From positions 28,360,001 through 28,424,000 of the forward strand of contig CM049396.1 of NCBI GenBank assembly GCA_026929865.2: a stretch of 64,000 bases of DNA, written 5' to 3'. The stretch comes from Hyperoplus lanceolatus (taxonomy: Eukaryota > Chordata > Actinopteri > Uranoscopiformes > Ammodytidae). Numbering within the stretch: the first letter of the stretch is position 1; every line of letters begins with the position of its first letter. Under the pieces are notes generated by a model, which saw only the letters and a program-made list of their open reading frames with translations, made no database searches and was not told the DNA's origin. A program made the translations under genes and the position numbers. This document shows positions 24,288 through 37,129 of this stretch, piece by piece.

Positions 24288-25070
24288 TTAAAGATTCAGT
24301 AAGCGGAATGGTCAGTTTAGCTAACTTCCTGTCAGTGACTGCAGTTAGCAGTCCCCTCCCTCGTCCCTACGTCACCACATTAATGCACTGCGGTCAAGCA
24401 GCGAGTCATCTAGCATCATCTCAGATCCATAAGTGTGATAAAACATGATAAAAACCATCAAGACAGACATTGGGAAGGATTTTTACCTGCTCCGCCATTG
24501 TAAGCGCATACACATTCACCCATCTGTCGCTCTGCACGTGCACCGGCAGTGAGACGGGTGCCTGTCTGTAGCGTTCTCTCTTCTGATTGGTTATCAGTAG
24601 TGAGATCCCCAGAAAAGTTTATTTGCCGATTAAATGCAGAGCAGGTGACTGAGAGATCAGCTTTATTAAACGTGCACACTATATAAGTGATCACTGTATG
24701 AATAAATAGCGATATAACACTTATATTAACATAAATCTAAATTCTAAATGGACTTGTATAGCGCTATGTCTCCGTTTATCACAGACTCAAAGCACTTTAC
24801 ATTGTTTTTTGTACACATTCACCCAGTCACACACACATTCATACACTGATAGCAGCAGCTACCACACAGGGTAGGCTTAGCACTAGGGTGCTAAGTTAAC
24901 TAAGCTAACTATCGGGAGCAATTCGGGGTTCAGTGTCTTGCCCAGGGACACTTCGACATGTGGCGGGGAGACAGGAGATCGAACCTCCGACCCTGCACAC
25001 CAGAGGCGAACTCCATACCCACTTCGCCACTGCCGCCCCCAAATAAATAAATCGCTTACTTCACCTTTAA
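24288..25070. mobile_element. MITE, family C (TTAA-type), interrupted by a SINE
   Basis: TTAA at 24288-24291 and 25067-25070. Inverted termini AGATTCAGTAAGCG and AGGTGAAGTAAGCG. Interior close to the copy at 34152-34630 (..ctaacttcctgtcagtgact.., ..cctgctccgccattgtaa..). A SINE at about 24744-25040 splits the right end. Confidence 0.85.
24744..25040 (-). mobile_element. tRNA-derived SINE, type 3, complete copy
   Basis: Minus orientation: head GGGGGCGGCAGTGGCGAAGT with B-box GGTTCGATCTCC at 24990-24979, the phrase tgtccctgggcaagacactg, and a tail gcgctatacaagtccattta. Inserted in an AAATAAAT-like target inside MITE family C. Confidence 0.85.
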
Positions 25071-26885
25071 GTATAAATTCGGATTAAAAAATGACGTATA
25101 GGCAAATACATTTTCAATGATTTAAAAAGAAAAGTCTTAACATATAAGCCTATTTCTGTGTGTTGCCATTCCATAACTGTTAGCCCTCTCCATTCTCCCT
25201 GGTGACCCCCTTTGAGTGAGTGAGCTCAGGTGAGTGTGTTCTTTGCCAGTGACACGCCGACCGGGTTATTTATGGTGTGCTGTCAGCCAGGCAGCGCCTC
25301 CTATTAGGGAAGAGCGGGCGAGGAGCCACTGCCTCTTTATTCAGCCCGGACCCAATGATGTCTGGGCTGAGTGCGCCCAGTTTGAAGCCCTCTCCCTGTC
25401 ATCCATCTTGTTGAAGCGGCTCTCCCAGGGATCCCCACTGGATTTGAGCCCCAGCTGGGTCTGGACCGGGCTGCTGTCTCTGCTGTCTTCATCTGTATTA
25501 GGCCCGAGGACGGCAATAGCAGCACTTGCACTGTGCCTCTCTCGCACCTTTATTGCACTCACATCACAGCCTTCATTGCGAGTAAGGGTTTCTTTGTGTT
25601 GCTGTATGTGGTCTATTTTTAGGCGTGTCAATCACTGGTTCTATCACAATAGGAGAGTACACCGAATCATTGGACCACAAAATGATTTTTGCTGATATCT
25701 CGAAGTCTGCCGCGGTACAACTTCGATTCCATTCTATTCCATTGGATATAGATATAGGGGCTTGCGATCGATATGAGACAATCTCATATGCCATTTTAGC
25801 ATAACCTATTACATTTATGTATATCAAAAATTAAAATAAAAACAACCCCTAGTTTACTCCACTGAAGATTTGCTTGCTGTGTATTTATAGTGGCACTGTC
25901 ATTCTGGTGCTTTTTTTTTCAAAGTACAGCCCATCCCTAAAGGAAGACTTTGTCCTTAGTTCAGTCAATACAGCGCATTCATTCTGTGCCACACCTGAAA
26001 TTGATTTCTCTTCTTGGTTGGTCTGTTGTGGAGAAGTTTGCAGTGTCCAGGGTCCTGTCTGCTCCTTCATGTAAAGCCATTTGTCAGCCTGTCACTGCAC
26101 GTCCTTGGTTATTGGGATTTGTGTCATTTGTGCTCCACATGCTGTATTCCTGTATGCCTCTGTGGATTGTTAGCAAACCTTAAGGTGGCATTGAAAATGT
26201 ACTTATCATAGAGGCTTCCAATGTATGATAGGGAATCAGTTTTTTGGATTGTGTTTGAAAGATTTTAGGGTGTCATGTGCTAAGAAAGAATGTTGGCTGA
26301 CTCTTGGCTATTAACTGTTTGTTTATGTCTTCAGCAGTAGCAGAAATCTTACCTTTTACCTTTTAACACCTCCACTCTATACTTGTCAGTATCAACAAAT
26401 GCGTTGCTGAATGACTTCACCCAGACACATGTCGGTGTCAGTGCTTAACTTAAATATAGCAGAAACCAGCCTGCGGCAATAACAACATGGTCTGGGACTT
26501 TTTGATAAAAGCAGGTGAAATTTTATCCATAGAAGTAAGCGCAAAAGCTGGCAGGATGAGAGCAAGCAGTGTTCATCTAGGCCTGTGTAAGGTCAATGAG
26601 AAGCACCCAGAGTCTGGGCAGATTTGCAGGGAGCACCATTGATCTTGACCCACTCAGAGTATGATCTCAGAGATAAAAGGGAGGAGACGAGAGGGGGAAC
26701 TTATTCACTGTCAGCCGCAAGTCAGCAAAGGGCAATTCTAGCCCGCGGGCTGTCTTTGAAAAAGTGAAGGGCAAAAGCACTGCGGATTAAGCCACGATGT
26801 GGAGAGGGAGAGCAAATGCAAGCCGCCATAAGGGTTATTGTAATAACACAGAGCTAACATCTATTGCTTTGGCTTTTTCTTTCAG

Positions 26886-26949
26886 AGGCGTGTGTGTTTG
26901 GTGACAGCCCGAATGAACTCCGAGTCAAAAGGTCACGCAACTTGCACAG
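26886..26949 (+). CDS. Possible small internal exon, unidentified
   Basis: 64 nt on the plus strand between a good acceptor (ttggctttttctttcag) and a donor (gtgaga). One frame reads ACVFGDSPNELRVKRSRNLH, which includes a basic KRSR run that could be a furin-type site. A second frame is also open, which weakens the case. No neighbouring exon was recognised, and a GT microsatellite starts about 50 bp downstream. Reported only as a candidate. Confidence 0.2.
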
Positions 26950-27000
26950 GTGAGAGGGTGCTCAGAGTTCCACCTAAAGTTTTCAGACACTTGTTATGCC

Positions 27001-27323
<323 letters not shown>

Positions 27324-29974
27324 TTGTGTACTGTGTACTGTGAATTAGCTTGTTATTTCAGATAGGGCCAGATTGCTTACATTTGAATTCTTTAAATGAC
27401 TTTGCATTGCCCCATCGTATAGGCAATACGACACGAACCCGACATTTGTCGTTTCTTTTCTCCCATCTCGTATGTAATTTTGTGCGAAAGCGCCATCTGC
27501 AATGGTCCTTCTCCACGAGCTGAGTGGGAATAACACGCATCTTGAGTCTGACAACACAGTGATATTATTCATGAGGTTTGGACAGTGTGGTAAACTTCAG
27601 CCCCAAACATAACTGCATGCTCATTAGCCGAACCTAACATTTGCATCATTAGGACACCTCAACAGCAGGGGTATAGGAGGAAAAATGCGACCGGCCGCCT
27701 TTCATACAACCACTGCTTTTGGGTACACGGGTCTGTGACAGGAGGGACAGGAGGGGGGAAGTGAGTACAGGGAGGTGACAGGAAGAAGAGAGGGGGGGAT
27801 AAAGGGAGTAAAGGATAAAGAAAAGGGTTATAGAGAGAAAGAGGAGAATAAAAATAACAGTCATTCATTATAAATTCACTGAATCGACAAGCTGTCAGGC
27901 TATACGCTGCCACCGACGTCCGTCCATGTAGCATAAGCCTCTGCTGCACTATTGACTCCTATACGTCACACACACACACCTAAAACTTCTCCTTTCTTTT
28001 CTCACCTTTGGATGCATCCACAACACCTGCATTCTGCTCCACTCTGCTATACCTGCTCTCTGGATGGATTGAACCCTCGAGAGGCCTTGCAATGCCGTGT
28101 CATCATCCCATCTCCCCTCTCTCTCTCGCTCTCTCTCTCACTCTATCTCTCTCTCCCCCCCCCCATCTCTCTTCTCTCGCAAACCCTGCTGGGCCCACCG
28201 GTGAAATATGAGCTGCCTGTAACATATTGATCCCATGCCTAGCTGCTGCCTAAAGATAGATAGATCACAGACAAGGCAAAGCACTCCTGATGCCTCCTCC
28301 ACCTCCTCCTACTACTCAAACTGCAGAAACAGTGCCAATGGCTTCGCTGGTTCCTTATTGATCGCTGCGATCAATTTCAACACAATGCACGCTGATGGAT
28401 TCTGTGCCCCTGTTGTCGTGAGCAGGTGAGCCCGAGCGAAAGGGGCTGTCGCACATGTTGAACTGTGATGGCCTTCGATTGGTCAGGACATGTGTAATCA
28501 GCCCCGTGTTCTAGCTGTCCTGTGCACGGCAGCAGCAGCAGCCGGCCACAAAAGAGCCATAAGCCTGTCAGGACCTCTTTTACACTAGGGAAGATAAAGC
28601 TTTCAATGTTATACGCCATAGGTCCAATGTTGATTTTGTTACATTGCAATATTAATGGATTTGATTTGCTTATAACAAATCAATGAAAAGGCCCAGTCAT
28701 GTGTCTTTAATGCATACATTGAGTGGTGCCTCTAAAAGAAAACGTGTTGTGAAGTATTGTCCACAGTTATATAGCCTGTATAAAATCATTACTACTTGTC
28801 ATTACTTATGACTTAAGACCTTTCTGGCTGCCTTGGTTTCTTCTTATATTTGTTACAGTACCTATGTTCGGATGAAGCATTGCTCTAGCAAAAGGGAGAG
28901 CAGACAACAAGTGCTCCAGATTAGACCACAGAATGCATGGTTTGAACATCAGGTCAAAATGTAAATTTTTTCCCAATTTGCCTAACAGTTCATAACTGAC
29001 CTGTAAAACGAATGACGTTTGTAGCTTTCTTTGTTCTCTATGATTAGTAAAACTAAGCTAATTTTGTGGACTTGTTGTGTTAAATTTAGCTCATGGTTAG
29101 GTGTTTCCCATTCTGCTTTAATCTTGTTACATGATACAGTCCAAAGTACTATTTTGAATTGAACTGAGAAACTATTGACAGTTTTATTTTGTTCTTGGAG
29201 TGTGAGCCGAGGCCGAGAAATCCCATCCGTGAAATGTGCTGGCTGGTGTAAAAAGCAGGATCCATTGAACAGCCAGTTTCCCACAGTCACCAACAAAATT
29301 ATCTCAGAGGAGATATGGAGTATCTATCCATCACAACTAGTGTGGCTGACTTCCTCCCTCCGCTGGTATTAACTGACTGGCTTTTCGCTGCTTTGGTTCC
29401 TAGTTACAGATGACACTTGCATTTGTCATGGCCCTAATATTGAGGAGGAGAAGGTGTGAGCCCCCCAAACAACAATACTTCACAATGAGCTGCAAAATGA
29501 ATCATTGGAGCTTTGTTCGCGGCATCCTGTATCCTTTGAGAAATCACTTCACCAAGTCTCTTAATCCACCATACACTGTAGCTGCCTTTTGCATTTTATA
29601 TTAGAAACAACCTGTTTCATCCCTTTGAATTACATGCAGTCGGTCAAGGTCAGATTGAGGAGAATTGACGATGCTGCCATGTATGATTGATAAAAAACAA
29701 AACAATTAAAAGGACAATAAGGCATCATCACTAACATCTTAATTTCCTTAGGTACTTTTTCCTCTAATTTTTGTAGAGAATAATATGCTTCTTTCGCATT
29801 AGAGACCATTTTGGTGTGAGTCACACATTCTGTCTTTGTTTCTGCAGTGACAGATATCCCTGCCAGGACTTATAGCCGTCTCGTGGCTGATGTGTCACTG
29901 CTGCTTTAATGCTCCACAAAGCCTTGTGCAACAACTATACAGCTTTCTCATGCACGAAACTGTCTCTTTTAAGA

Positions 29975-29983
<9 letters not shown>

Positions 29984-30018
<35 letters not shown>
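29984..30018. repeat. (CT)n microsatellite
   Basis: Short perfect CT run. Confidence 0.95.
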
Positions 30019-30021
<3 letters not shown>

Positions 30022-32526
30022 ATTTTCCCTTTCATACGCACTCTAAAGTGACATTGGCACACGCTGTCTTTTCTTCCTGACTCCATTGGATCAATATGTT
30101 CCATGAAGTGAAGCACCTCACGTTAACTGCTGATAATCACCACTAAAGACCTGCTGTAGATGGGCAAGGATAACATTTTATTTACCTTTGCATCACAAGG
30201 GAGCACACTATTGGATCACAACACAGGCATTTACTATAAGCTTGTTTGAGACTAGTCTATAATGCTTCCCACTGAAATGTTTAGGAAGCGAATGCTCAAT
30301 GTTTGAACACATTTTTGGAATTGGGGAATTTAACCAGATGTGCCTTTGCCAAATCACCAACTCATCATCATTTAAGATTTTGTACTATAAATAAAATATA
30401 AAATCTCACATTTGTGCGATTATTCAAGTTTAGAATTGTTTGTCTCAATTTGGTGCGTCAAGCTGTAATGTACAGTAGGGCTACAATCTGTATTGCTTTA
30501 TTCCATTGCACCCACTGTTTCTTTACCATGTTCATTGTTTAACAAGAGCAACACATCCATCTCACACATTTAATTACCATAGCACGGAATCCTAGTAACC
30601 ATCTCAATCCACTTTTGCATGCTACAACCATATACAGATTCAGATATAGGACACTGAAATGGAAAAAAGGGCACAATAGATGGCAGTCGTATTCCCCCAA
30701 TTCATTTCAACTAATACAGCTTACTGTAAATCATAACTCTAGGGTCTGCAATAACAAACTCACTTTGGACCACACCGGGCTAAAACATCTCCCCTCGAGG
30801 GCACCCAGTATAGTTTCTACTAATACACCTCTGAGTGCACGGCCCAGTCAATATCCACATGTTGGGTGTGAGAGCTGATAGTATAGGGCCTCTTTGCAGC
30901 CCAGGGACCAGATGTGAACAAGTAGATTTCATCTTTGCCGGCAGTCACTGTCCCTCTAGGCAGCTGACGATGGATCAATAACAGCAGCATGTGCCCTTGT
31001 CTCAGCCAGAATGAGAATGTCTTGGAATGGTTTCTTGTGTGGCGAAAGCTTGTCCAGGTCTATTTAGTTTGGGTGGATCAATTCAGGACATGAACGAGTG
31101 ATGGTGTGTGTGTGTGTGTGTGTGTGTTGCATGTATGTCTGTTCATATGTGAATTACCTTAACACGGGCACACGGGGGGGGGGAGATGCCTTTTACAGTT
31201 AATATATGCACAAACATGCTTGGCAAATCCAGTCCTATCTGTACAGTCTGCAGTGCCTTTAATAGAACTATGGATCTGTTCTGGTATGCTCCCTGTCACA
31301 CTGACATTTGATTCATCCCTCTCACGAGCTGATACGATCTGGCATCAGTGTGTGTGTGTGTGTGACACCGTGACACCGTGACACTTTGCCACGTTCTCAA
31401 GTCACAGGAGAATTCTGACAAAATCGTATAGCCTGTACCCTGAATGTGAAAACTAATTTTTTCATTTCAAAACTCTTGGGGAGAAAAAAAATCTATTATC
31501 TGAGCACAACAGGAGAGAGATGACACGGTAAACATTAGTATGCCCCCCCCCCCCACACACACACACACACACACTCTCAGCACATTCACCTTCAGGTTAA
31601 GGCTGGAGAAGTTTGACGAAAAGCGTCTTGAAAATTAGAGGATCATTCCGAGCTATGTGATAGTGATCAACTCCACACCCCCACTCGATTATGATTCAGC
31701 AACATAAATGTTACATCAGATTTGTCCTCTGCTTGCAAATGGTGACCTTTTCAAGCAGCAAAGGAGAGGGAGCACTGAGGGAGAAGCCAACCTTTCCATC
31801 GCAATAACATCTGGACAGCTCGGCCTGTGTTCTCCACGGTGTCAGAGTGCCACCTAGTGGGCAAATGGTGCACTGACATTGTATTTTGCGTACATGTTAT
31901 TTGATGTCGAAAGCTCTTTATATACTATCTATGGGAAAGCTTTGGTGGAGTCATCTGCAGTTGGTTTTATTATATCATACTCTGAAATACACTTTGCATC
32001 TCACTTTTTGGGGAAACAATTGTGTAATGATGTCACTTGAATAGAGGCAAACAAATTATTGCACATATTTATTTTTTATGGGGCTTCATTAATGCTGCAT
32101 TTGTATTTCATTATCCATCCAATTCATCAGTTGTCAAGCATTCTATATTGTCCTCTTCTACCTTCAACACATGGGAGCGTTCCCAATGGGGCCACTAGCA
32201 GGGGGAAAGCCCTAAGGGAGCGATGCACTTGATTGTGTGGTAATAACCCATTAACGTGCTAATTTCACCATTCATCTTTGCGATAATTGCCTCCATCAAT
32301 ATAAACCGCAGGCCTCATTTGTAGAATGTATAGTTTTGGATTTTTTTTTTCAAATGGCTTCTGTATCTTGATTTATAATGGGTGGCAAAAAAAAGAGTGT
32401 GTCTAGCAATATAGCACTCTGTATGTGAATATAGGGCAAACCTTCATTTATTAATGACTGGTACTCTCAACCTGGCAGTGGTATGTATTTTATTTCAGGT
32501 TAATTGGGCAAGGACAATGCACACCA

Positions 32527-32528
<2 letters not shown>

Positions 32529-32607
<79 letters not shown>

Positions 32608-32608
32608 T
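32529..32608. repeat. (ATT)n trinucleotide array
   Basis: About 26 perfect ATT units. Confidence 0.97.
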
Positions 32609-32901
32609 AAATTGCCAGAATTAGTTAAGTGGCTATTTTACATCTGCTGTCCCTGGACAAGAGGTCATCCTAAAAACGATAAAAAGATTAGCTTTAAATA
32701 AAACATACAGATATAGCACAATACAATACAAAACAATAGACATAAAAACAATAACAGTTTTTCCAGATCGACACTAGCACACACCCATTCACACACAAGC
32801 CAAACTGTCAGACCATATCATGACAAACAAGCCACAGTAGCATGGACCTACATTTTGGTAGACAATGTACACACACAGCAAAATGTATGGGACAGCAACA
32901 A

Positions 32902-33130
32902 GGGCGACTGTGGCTCAGTTGGTAGAGCGGGTCTGCCGATATTCAAAGGGTTGGAGGTACGATCCCCCGCCCTGCCACCTGTGTCATAGTTGTTGTGTCC
33001 TTGGGCAAGACACTTCACCCACATTGCCTCGTGTGAATGTCGATAGTTAGCCTACTATCGGTGTATGAATGTGTGTGTGAATGGTAATGTGTAAATGGGA
33101 AAAGGTCTCCCTTGCAAAAGAGTCTTTGGA
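32902..33130 (+). mobile_element. tRNA-derived SINE, type 3 relative
   Basis: Head GGGCGACTGTGGCTCAGTTG (A-box) with a degenerate B-box (ggtacgatccc), then tgtccttgggcaagacactt and tgaatgtgtgtgtgaatgg. Plus orientation; 3' end abuts the LINE tail at 33131. Confidence 0.8.
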
Positions 33131-33689
33131 CTCATTTCATTTCATTTTTTCATTTAACTTTTATTTATCCTCGAGAGACCAATTGAGGGGTGACCCTCAT
33201 TTTCAATGACGTCGAGTCAAAGCAAATTCAAAACAACAACAAACAAAATATTCAATGCAAATACATCAAATACACAACAAGTGAAGAGAAGAGAAAACAA
33301 AACGATTGAAACATTTACAGAGTGGGGAAGAGTGGCAGCAATTAAAAGGCATAAAGTACAATATAGTCTAATTAAAACAGTTACAAGTAGAGTTTGGCAG
33401 ATCCAAGATAGTCTGTTTAAATTGGCCAAAGGATATGAATGTATTTAGTTTAATTTTTAGCTGTAAGTTGTTCCAGAAGTCAGGTGCACTGAAGCTAAAA
33501 GCTGTCTTTCCCAGCTCAGACCGGGCTTGTGGGACATAAAGCATAAGCATGTCAGTGGAGCGGGTCTGATAAAGCCCATCTGAAACAAGCAGCATTTCTG
33601 TTAAATAACGAGGAAGCTTCCCAGTCAAGGCTTTGTAAATAAAAACATGCCAATGTGCGTCACGTCTCTCTTGGGATATACTCAATGGG
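33131..33689 (-). mobile_element. 5'-truncated L2-like LINE
   Basis: Minus-strand open frame 33685-33368 carries the C-terminal end of an L2/Maui-type reverse transcriptase protein: IYKALTGKLPRYLTEML, then RSELGKTAFSFSAPDFWNNL and a FGQFKQTI end. It is followed by a 3' UTR ending in an ATTTC-rich simple repeat (plus-strand view). EN and RT domains are absent through truncation. Two and a half copies of a 14-bp unit lie at its 5' end (33673-33710). Confidence 0.75.
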
Positions 33690-34151
33690 ATATACTCAAT
33701 GGGATATACCTGTATAAATAAAGGTTAGAACACACAAACCTGCCATGGGGGACTCCTTTGTTTCCAAGAGCAATAGGTCTTTGTTTGAATTTGACCTGCC
33801 ATCTTAGATGAATGGTGAAGCAAGGCCATGAGACTTATGCTAACCTTCTGGGGGTGGCAGTGAGGTCTTGCTCTCCTCTCCTGCCTTGTTTTCCTGTTTT
33901 CCTTCTTGACGTAAGGCCGGGCAAGTCACAACGTGTTAGCTCATAAGAAAAAGCCATCACATGAAATTTCCTCTTTGACCTCAGGGTCCTCTTTTCAATT
34001 AGTCCATCGACATCCATGGTGCTTTTGAACAGGATAGACCTCATAAGATTCAAACATCCTGTCGAAAATATACTGCTTCCTGTCTGTAGCCGAGTGTGTG
34101 AGGAGTCAAAGATGTTTTCTTCTGACTCCTCACACACATCCAAAATAACTA

Positions 34152-34630
34152 TTAAAGGTGCTGTAAGCGGAATGGTTCTTTTAGCTAACTTCCTGTCAGT
34201 TACTGCAGTTAGCAGTCCCCTCGCTCGTCCCTACGTCACCACATTAATGCATTGCGGTCTTCAAGCAGCGAGTTATCTAGCACCATCTCAGATCCATGAG
34301 TGTGATGATAAAACATGATATAAACCATCAAAACCTTCATTGGGAAGGATTTTTACCTGCTCCGCCATTGTAGGCGCATAAACATTCACCCATGTGTCGC
34401 TCTGGCGTGCACCGGCAGTGAGACCATGAGTGAGACGGGTTTCGGTTTGTAGCGTTCTCTCTTGTGATTGGACATTCATTTTGGGATCCCCCGAAAAGTT
34501 TATTTGCCGATTACATGCAGAGCAGCTGACTAAGAGATCGGCTTTATGAAACGCGCACATTATGTGAGTGATCACTGTATGAATAAAGAGCGATTTAACA
34601 CTTATATTAACATAAATAAACCACTTACTT
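34152..34630. mobile_element. MITE, family C (TTAA-type), right end lost
   Basis: Starts at TTAA with AGGTGCTGTAAGCGGAATGG. The body matches 24288-24740 over its length, but the sequence departs after ccacttac at 34630, so the right terminus is missing. Confidence 0.8.
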
Positions 34631-34769
34631 TGTTGTGAGACAGTGACATGCTTCTTCTGTTTTGGAGATGTTCTGGAGTTTTTTGCGTCCTTTTTTCTCT
34701 TCCTTTGTTGAAGACACAAAATTAATAAATAAAAATTATGGATAATAAAGTTTGTTTGTCCAGAAAAAA

Positions 34770-36909
34770 GCAACTGAACAGATCAAAATAATCCCTTTCC
34801 CTGATGACAATCTATGTAGCATCAATGAAACCCGCACATCCTGTCAAATTTCACAAAATGATGCACCGGTCCGTGCTGGTTCTATTTACAGTTTTTCTCA
34901 GTTGCTTTGGTGCTTTTCTCAGATCAGAATGAAAATTCTCATAACTATTAGTTCAACCTCTGCAACATTTAGTCATTTGAGCACATCATAGTAGCAATTT
35001 CTCCTTCCTCTGAACAAATTGCAAATGCTTTTGGACATGTATCAGTTGCTTTCATACAATTCTCTGCTGTTTTAAAACATTGTCATTTGCTTATGTCATG
35101 TCAGTCAAAATGAACTATACTTATTGATGCTGAATAGTCATTCCCAATAAAACTAATAGTCTTCATTTCATTGCTTGAGTCATTACATACAAAATTGTTG
35201 AACTAGTTATCAAATTCTGCAAAGCAAATGTTATACCTTTTCTTTATCATAGATACTTTCCTCGCTGCATTGCAAGGGATAATATCCGTTGATGTAGATG
35301 AAAATATGTGGCCAGACAGACAGGAATGTCTGGATGTGCCAGAATGATTTACCTATATATGTTCAGTTACAATATGTCCTGTTATATTGTTCACATTTGT
35401 GCACAGCTCTACCAAAAGGGTGTTTTTTTATGTTTGTTCTAATAGTGACTGAAGTGTATTTTTCTTTTGCACAATGCTGTAGAATTGCAAAGAGCATATA
35501 CAGTAAAAATGTGAAACATACGAATTCAGTGTCTTGTACTCACTTACTCCCCTAACTACAGCAATGTGTAACTTTACTGTAGTTTTCAAATGGCTGTACA
35601 AGTAGTGTATAGTGCTGTCTTGAGCATTTTCAGGTAGTGTCACCGAGTTCTGACCTTTTTTTTGCATTGGAAAACACTGAGAGAATAAACTGTCATAATG
35701 AAAACATGACAAAGCCATTTGACTATCTTGCTCATAAACGTGGTGTTAAGACTTCTCATTTTGATGATACTGGCAGTTTCATTGACATGAATACTTGCTT
35801 TTGAGGAATAGACTATCCATTTTGAGCAAGTGACGTACTTTTGCAGGTTATCCACTAGGTTTTGCAGTTTGCACTAATTGTTTTGAGAAATGCACTAACT
35901 GCTGTGCAAATGTTAATAGTGATGTGAGAAAAGCACCAAAGCGACTGAGAAAAACTGTAATACACAACATCTGCTGACTTTTTTAGATACTCTTTACAGG
36001 GACATAGTCCCTGAGAATGAGAGGGGTGGAGGCCAACTCAACAAATATGTTGTTGTGTGGGATAATGTCCGTTTTCACCACTCACATCTGGTCACACAGT
36101 GGTTTGCAGCACATGACAGAATGCTGGTTGAATATCTCCCTCCCTACTCCCCATTCCTTAATCCGATAGAGGAGTTTTTCTCTGCCTGGAGGTGGAAGGT
36201 GTATGACCGGCGTCCACATGCGCAAATGACCCTGCTAGCAGCCATGGAAGCAGCATCTGACGACATTACAGCAGTCATGCAGAGGGTGGATTCGCCACTC
36301 CAGGAGATACTTTCTTCGCTGCATTGCAAGGTATAATATCCGTTGTGATGTAAATGAAAATATGTGGCCAGACAGACAGGAACATCTGGATGTGCCAGAA
36401 TGATTTACCTATATATGTTCAGTTACAATATGTCCTGTTATATAGTTCACATTTGTGAACAGCTCTACCAAAAGGGTGTTTTTTTTATGTTTGTTCTAAA
36501 TAAGTGACGGAAGTGTATTTTTTTTTGCACAATGCTGTAGAATTGCAAAGAGCATACAGTATACAGTAACAATGTGAAACATACATATTCAGTGTCTTGT
36601 ACTCACTTACTCCCCTAACTACAGCAATGTGTAACTTTACTGTAGTTTTCAAATGGCTGTACAAGTAGTGTATAGTGCTGTCTTGAGCATTTTCAGGTAG
36701 TGTCACTGAGTTCTGACCTTTGTTTTGCATTGGAAAACACTGAGAGAATAAACTGTCATAATGAAAACATGACAAAGCCATTTGACTATCTTGTTCAAAA
36801 CAATGGTGTCAAGACTTCTCATTTTGATGACACTGGCAGTTTCATTGACATGAATACTTGCTTTTGAGGAATAGACTATCCATTTTGAGCAAGTGACGTA
36901 CTTTTGCAG
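34770..36909 (+). pseudogene. DD35E Tc1/mariner-superfamily transposase, broken and nested
   Basis: Remnant transposase gene in two pieces. The part left of 34888 reads QISQNDAPVRAGS; the main part runs from 35963 to 36405 (NTQHLLTFLDTLYRD.., VVVWDNVRFHH.., PPYSPFLNPIEEFFSAW..). The D of WDN and the first E of NPIEE are 35 residues apart, a DD35E signature seen in some Tc1/mariner/IS630 lineages. Frameshifts: one near 36300 (the C-terminal end RCIARYNIRCDVNEN continues in another frame to TGA), plus a small loss at the insertion point. The N-terminal half, including the DNA-binding domain and first catalytic D, is not seen. The element's right terminus lies beyond a LINE, at 41822-41854. A copy inserted in it occupies 34889-35957. 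Pseudogene in the window. Confidence 0.8.
34887..35959 (+). mobile_element. Internally deleted DD35E-family transposon (1069 bp) with TA target duplication
   Basis: Perfectly delimited: TA at 34887-34888 and 35958-35959; 33-bp inverted ends at 34889-34921 and 35925-35957 (CAGTTTTTCTCAGTYGCTTT...) with one mismatch. Interior has only about 30 codons of the transposase C-terminus (35255-35350, out of frame) followed by the same 3' sequence as 36303-36909. It cannot encode a transposase. It sits inside the transposase gene of a longer relative. Confidence 0.92.
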
Positions 36910-37129
36910 GTTTGATTTGATTTTTGATTTGATTCAATTTATTTCAGACATATCAAAAAAAAGAAAAATGAAAAGCATGAAAATACAAAAAAAAAAAAAT
37001 ATGTTCAAATGATTTCACAAAAGAAATAAAAATAAACAAAATAAACAAACGACATATTGAATTGATATGCCTGAAAAGGAGTAGGAAGAAGTATAAACTT
37101 ATTTGATCCTACCCCTTTTCCACAGCTCA

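Noticed and set aside
25234..25695. 153-codon plus-strand frame as a gene
   Set aside because: No recognisable domain, and minus-strand frames in the same stretch are also open. Kept only as a finding.
34288..34773. 161-codon minus-strand frame
   Set aside because: Most of it is the interior of MITE family C; only the basic segment at its 5' end is worth a look (reported separately).
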